A DNA stretch of 64,000 nucleotides from Oscillospiraceae bacterium (GTDB lineage: Bacteria; Bacillota; Clostridia; Oscillospirales; Ruminococcaceae). The stretch spans positions 1 through 64,000 of the forward strand of contig JAFYQD010000006.1 of the NCBI GenBank assembly GCA_017547245.1. The letters are read 5' to 3'. Shown here piece after piece: positions 62,380 through 64,000 of the stretch (position 1 is the stretch's first letter; each line of letters begins with the position of its first letter). Made by a program: the position numbers and the translations under genes. The notes under the pieces are model-generated. The model ran no database searches and was not told the DNA's origin. It worked only from the letters and a program-made list of their open reading frames with translations.

Positions 62380-63153
62380 TCAGCGGGCATTTTTAAGGCG
62401 CAGGCGCAGCTTGTCGGCAATCATGGCAATAAACTCGCTGTTGGTGGGTTTGCCGCGCAGGTTGTGTATGGTATAGCCAAAGTAAGAATTAAGCACATCC
62501 ACATCGCCACGATCCCACGCCACCTCGATGGCATGGCGGATGGCGCGCTCCACACGGCTGGAGGTGGTGGCATTCCGTTTGGCCACGGTGGGATAAAGCA
62601 GTTTGGTGATGGAGTTGATGATATCGGGATCCTGTACGGCAAGGATGATGGAATCGCGCAGATAGTGATAACCCTTGATGTGGGCGGGAACACCGATTTG
62701 AAGGATGATTTCGGTCACCATAACCTCGAGGTCATTTTCCTGACGTCTTTGCAGACCCTGCGGTTTGCCGCCCTGCCTCAACCCCGAAAGCTGCAGAATA
62801 CGCTCGGCCAGCACCTCCATGTCAAAGGGCTTTAGGAAGTGATAGGCCGAACCGGCACGGATCAGCTCCCCTTCCAGCATGGGGTTATCGAAGGAAGACT
62901 GGGTCATAAAAACCGGCATGGGAGAAAAAGCAGACTTTTTCAGCTCGTTTATAACGCCAATGGCATCCAGCCGGGGCATAAACACATCCAGCAAAACAAC
63001 AACGGGGCGATGTTCACGGATCATCTCCAGAACCTTCAAACCATCTTTGGGTGAAACCACTGTTTCAATTTCGTTGTTTCGAAGTACTTCGGAACATTTG
63101 GCACAATCTTCTTTGTGGTCTGCGGTAATCAGTACTTTTGTCTTTTGATTCAT
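62380..63153 (-). CDS. spo0A: Stage 0 sporulation response regulator Spo0A
   Basis: 257 residues. Spo0A is the master switch of sporulation, activated by phosphorylation. The receiver (about 1-120) has phospho-acceptor Asp56 ([10 protein letters not shown]), Thr84 and Lys108 (FLKPFD). The acidic pocket reads ADHK (Asp12-His13), where B. subtilis has Asp10-Asp11, so the second Asp is replaced by His. The DNA-binding domain from about 145 holds [22 protein letters not shown], the recognition region [19 protein letters not shown], and [16 protein letters not shown], nearly identical to B. subtilis. RBS AAGGGAAA precedes ATG 63153. A vegetative promoter and a 0A-like box lie upstream. Confidence 0.97.
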   Translation of the reverse strand: MNQKTKVLITADHKEDCAKCSEVLRNNEIETVVSPKDGLKVLEMIREHRPVVVLLDVFMPRLDAIGVINELKKSAFSPMPVFMTQSSFDNPMLEGELIRAGSAYHFLKPFDMEVLAERILQLSGLRQGGKPQGLQRRQENDLEVMVTEIILQIGVPAHIKGYHYLRDSIILAVQDPDIINSITKLLYPTVAKRNATTSSRVERAIRHAIEVAWDRGDVDVLNSYFGYTIHNLRGKPTNSEFIAMIADKLRLRLKNAR

Positions 63154-63195
63154 AGTTTTTCATTTCCCTTCGTGTTACAAAATTCCCGCAAAAAG

Positions 63196-63224
63196 ATATT
63201 ACCAAATATTGGAAGTTAAATCAA
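63196..63224 (-). promoter_or_regulatory. Promoter of spo0A
   Basis: Minus strand TTGATT (63219-63224), N17, TAATAT (63196-63201), about 45 nt before the start codon. Confidence 0.75.
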
Positions 63225-63233
63225 TGCCTGTAT

Positions 63234-63240
63234 TGACGAA
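63234..63240 (+). promoter_or_regulatory. Possible 0A box upstream of spo0A
   Basis: TGACGAA differs by one base from the 0A box TGTCGAA. It lies about 10 nt upstream of the spo0A -35. A binding site for autoregulation is plausible but unproven. Confidence 0.35.
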
Positions 63241-63352
63241 AAATTCGCCAAATTTAAATGGAAAATTTTGGAAATTATTTCACCCATTCAACAAGTTACG
63301 CCCACCTTCTTCGGCATAAGCCAAAGTTCTTCCCCACCTTCTTTTTTGCAGC

Positions 63353-63383
63353 AAAAAAGGACACCCCACAAAGGGATGTCCCA
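63353..63383 (-). terminator. Terminator of the right-edge methyltransferase gene
   Basis: Minus-strand stem GGGACATCCC / GGGGTGTCC followed by TTTTTT. Confidence 0.8.
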
Positions 63384-63401
63384 GAATAACTGATTTTGTT
63401 T

Positions 63402-63992
63402 TTAAGCCTTCAGTTCATATACCAGAATGGTTTCGCGCCGGTTTGTGCCGTCAAACAGGTCACGGCAATCGATTTCATCTGCCTGCGTCAAAAGCTCATC
63501 GTTGGAAAGAACAATGCGGTAGTCGTCATTGGGATAGTAAAAAAACAGGCGGATCAGGCGAGGAGACTCATACCAGCTTTGCTTGATGTTTTGCAGCACC
63601 GCAGCAAGAATTTCGGCCGAAAAGGGGTTGAAAAAGTAGCAGCAGTCTGCACCATCGGGAAGATATTGCGCCGCATCGCAGCAAATCAGTTCCATGTTTT
63701 TGGCAGGGGCAAAGCTTTGCAGATTGTTTTGCGCCTGCCTAAAAATACGGTCGTCATATTCAATTCCCACCACCCTGCAGCCGGTCTGCGCCGCCATAAA
63801 AAAGCCCACTCTTCCCTTGCCGCAGCCATAGTCCACCAGACAGCTTGTGCGGGAAATATATCCGCTTTGGGCAAGCCGTTCCAGCACGCAATAGGGGGTG
63901 GGCTCATAGGGATAGCGGTAACGGTCGGCACGGCTTTCGTCACGGCCCGATGTATGTATTTTCAGTTTTTTATCCCACAGTGCATCATTCAT
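63402..63992 (-). CDS. Class I SAM-dependent methyltransferase (right edge)
   Basis: 196 residues if ATG 63992 is the start. The frame stays open to the window edge and the ribosome binding site would lie outside or at it, so the true start could be upstream. Motif I is CLVDYGCGKGRVGFFMA, and VVGIEYDDRIFRQA supplies the ribose-binding acid. ICCDAAQYLPDGADCCYFFNPFS is the motif II-IV region. The sequence resembles methyltransferases of unknown target found in clostridia. A terminator follows, so it is the last gene of its transcript. Confidence 0.85.
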   Translation of the reverse strand: MNDALWDKKLKIHTSGRDESRADRYRYPYEPTPYCVLERLAQSGYISRTSCLVDYGCGKGRVGFFMAAQTGCRVVGIEYDDRIFRQAQNNLQSFAPAKNMELICCDAAQYLPDGADCCYFFNPFSAEILAAVLQNIKQSWYESPRLIRLFFYYPNDDYRIVLSNDELLTQADEIDCRDLFDGTNRRETILVYELKA

Positions 63993-64000
63993 ACTTACTT

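Overview
The window looks like a chromosome segment from an anaerobic, endospore-forming member of the Clostridia, probably a gut Oscillospiraceae/Ruminococcaceae-type organism. This is inferred from gene content, not from a marker-gene tree. The evidence is a complete Spo0A, a SpoIVFA/SpoIVFB-like pair, DUF1540 and other clostridial small proteins, ferredoxin-dependent metabolism (NfnAB and a Vor/Kor-type 2-oxoacid:ferredoxin oxidoreductase), ThyX instead of ThyA, LuxS, and a large BspA-type surface protein. Most genes lie on the minus strand. Genes are dense, ribosome binding sites are strong AGGAGG types, and many promoters have the TTGNNN-N17-TANNNT form. I see no phage, insertion sequence, CRISPR array or rRNA operon.

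Layout. 1-8.5 kb: a giant secreted transglutaminase/leucine-rich-repeat protein that runs off the left edge, then a lipoprotein amidase. 8.6-11.5 kb: a plus-strand operon of two esterase-fold hydrolases and an ATP-grasp ligase with no assigned pathway. 11.5-15.1 kb: tRNA-Ser, a membrane protein, asnS and an Fe-S (QueG-like) protein. 15.1-18.3 kb: a U32 tRNA-hydroxylation-type protein, mltG and a Cys/Gly-rich microprotein. 18.3-25.2 kb: a thymidylate/folate operon (thyX, tmk, DUF2156, DJ-1, 5-formyl-THF cyclo-ligase), a Cys-rich clostridial protein and pcrA. 25.2-29.7 kb: ferritin under a palindromic promoter, a NifX-like protein, a C_GCAxxG_C_C protein, luxS, tRNA-Cys/Gly/Asp, hslO, a methyltransferase and a YerC-type repressor. 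29.8-38.7 kb: lysA and the protein quality-control block tig-clpP-clpX, lon, engB, followed by a phosphoesterase. 38.7-44.6 kb: DUF1540, and the operon rplS-lepB-rbgA-rnhB-yraN-dipeptidase-thrC. 44.6-51.4 kb: a B12/radical-SAM pair, a glyoxalase-fold protein, spoIVFA/B-like genes and nfnAB. 51.4-57.9 kb: two secreted cell-wall enzymes and a zinc-ribbon protein. 57.9-64 kb: a Cys-containing membrane protein, a P-loop ATPase plus the four-subunit oxidoreductase operon, spo0A and a methyltransferase.

How the genes fit together. Tig folds nascent chains while ClpXP and Lon remove failed ones. RbgA, EngB and L19 serve the large ribosomal subunit. ThyX makes dTMP and Tmk phosphorylates it. NfnAB balances reduced ferredoxin, NADH and NADPH, matching the ferredoxin made by the 2-oxoacid oxidoreductase. 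Spo0A starts sporulation and the SpoIVFA/B-like pair would act late in it. The least explained parts are the esterase/esterase/ATP-grasp operon, the radical-SAM pair, the ATPase leading the oxidoreductase operon, the palindromic ferritin promoter, and several Cys-rich proteins. All functional assignments come from reading motifs; no database search was possible.
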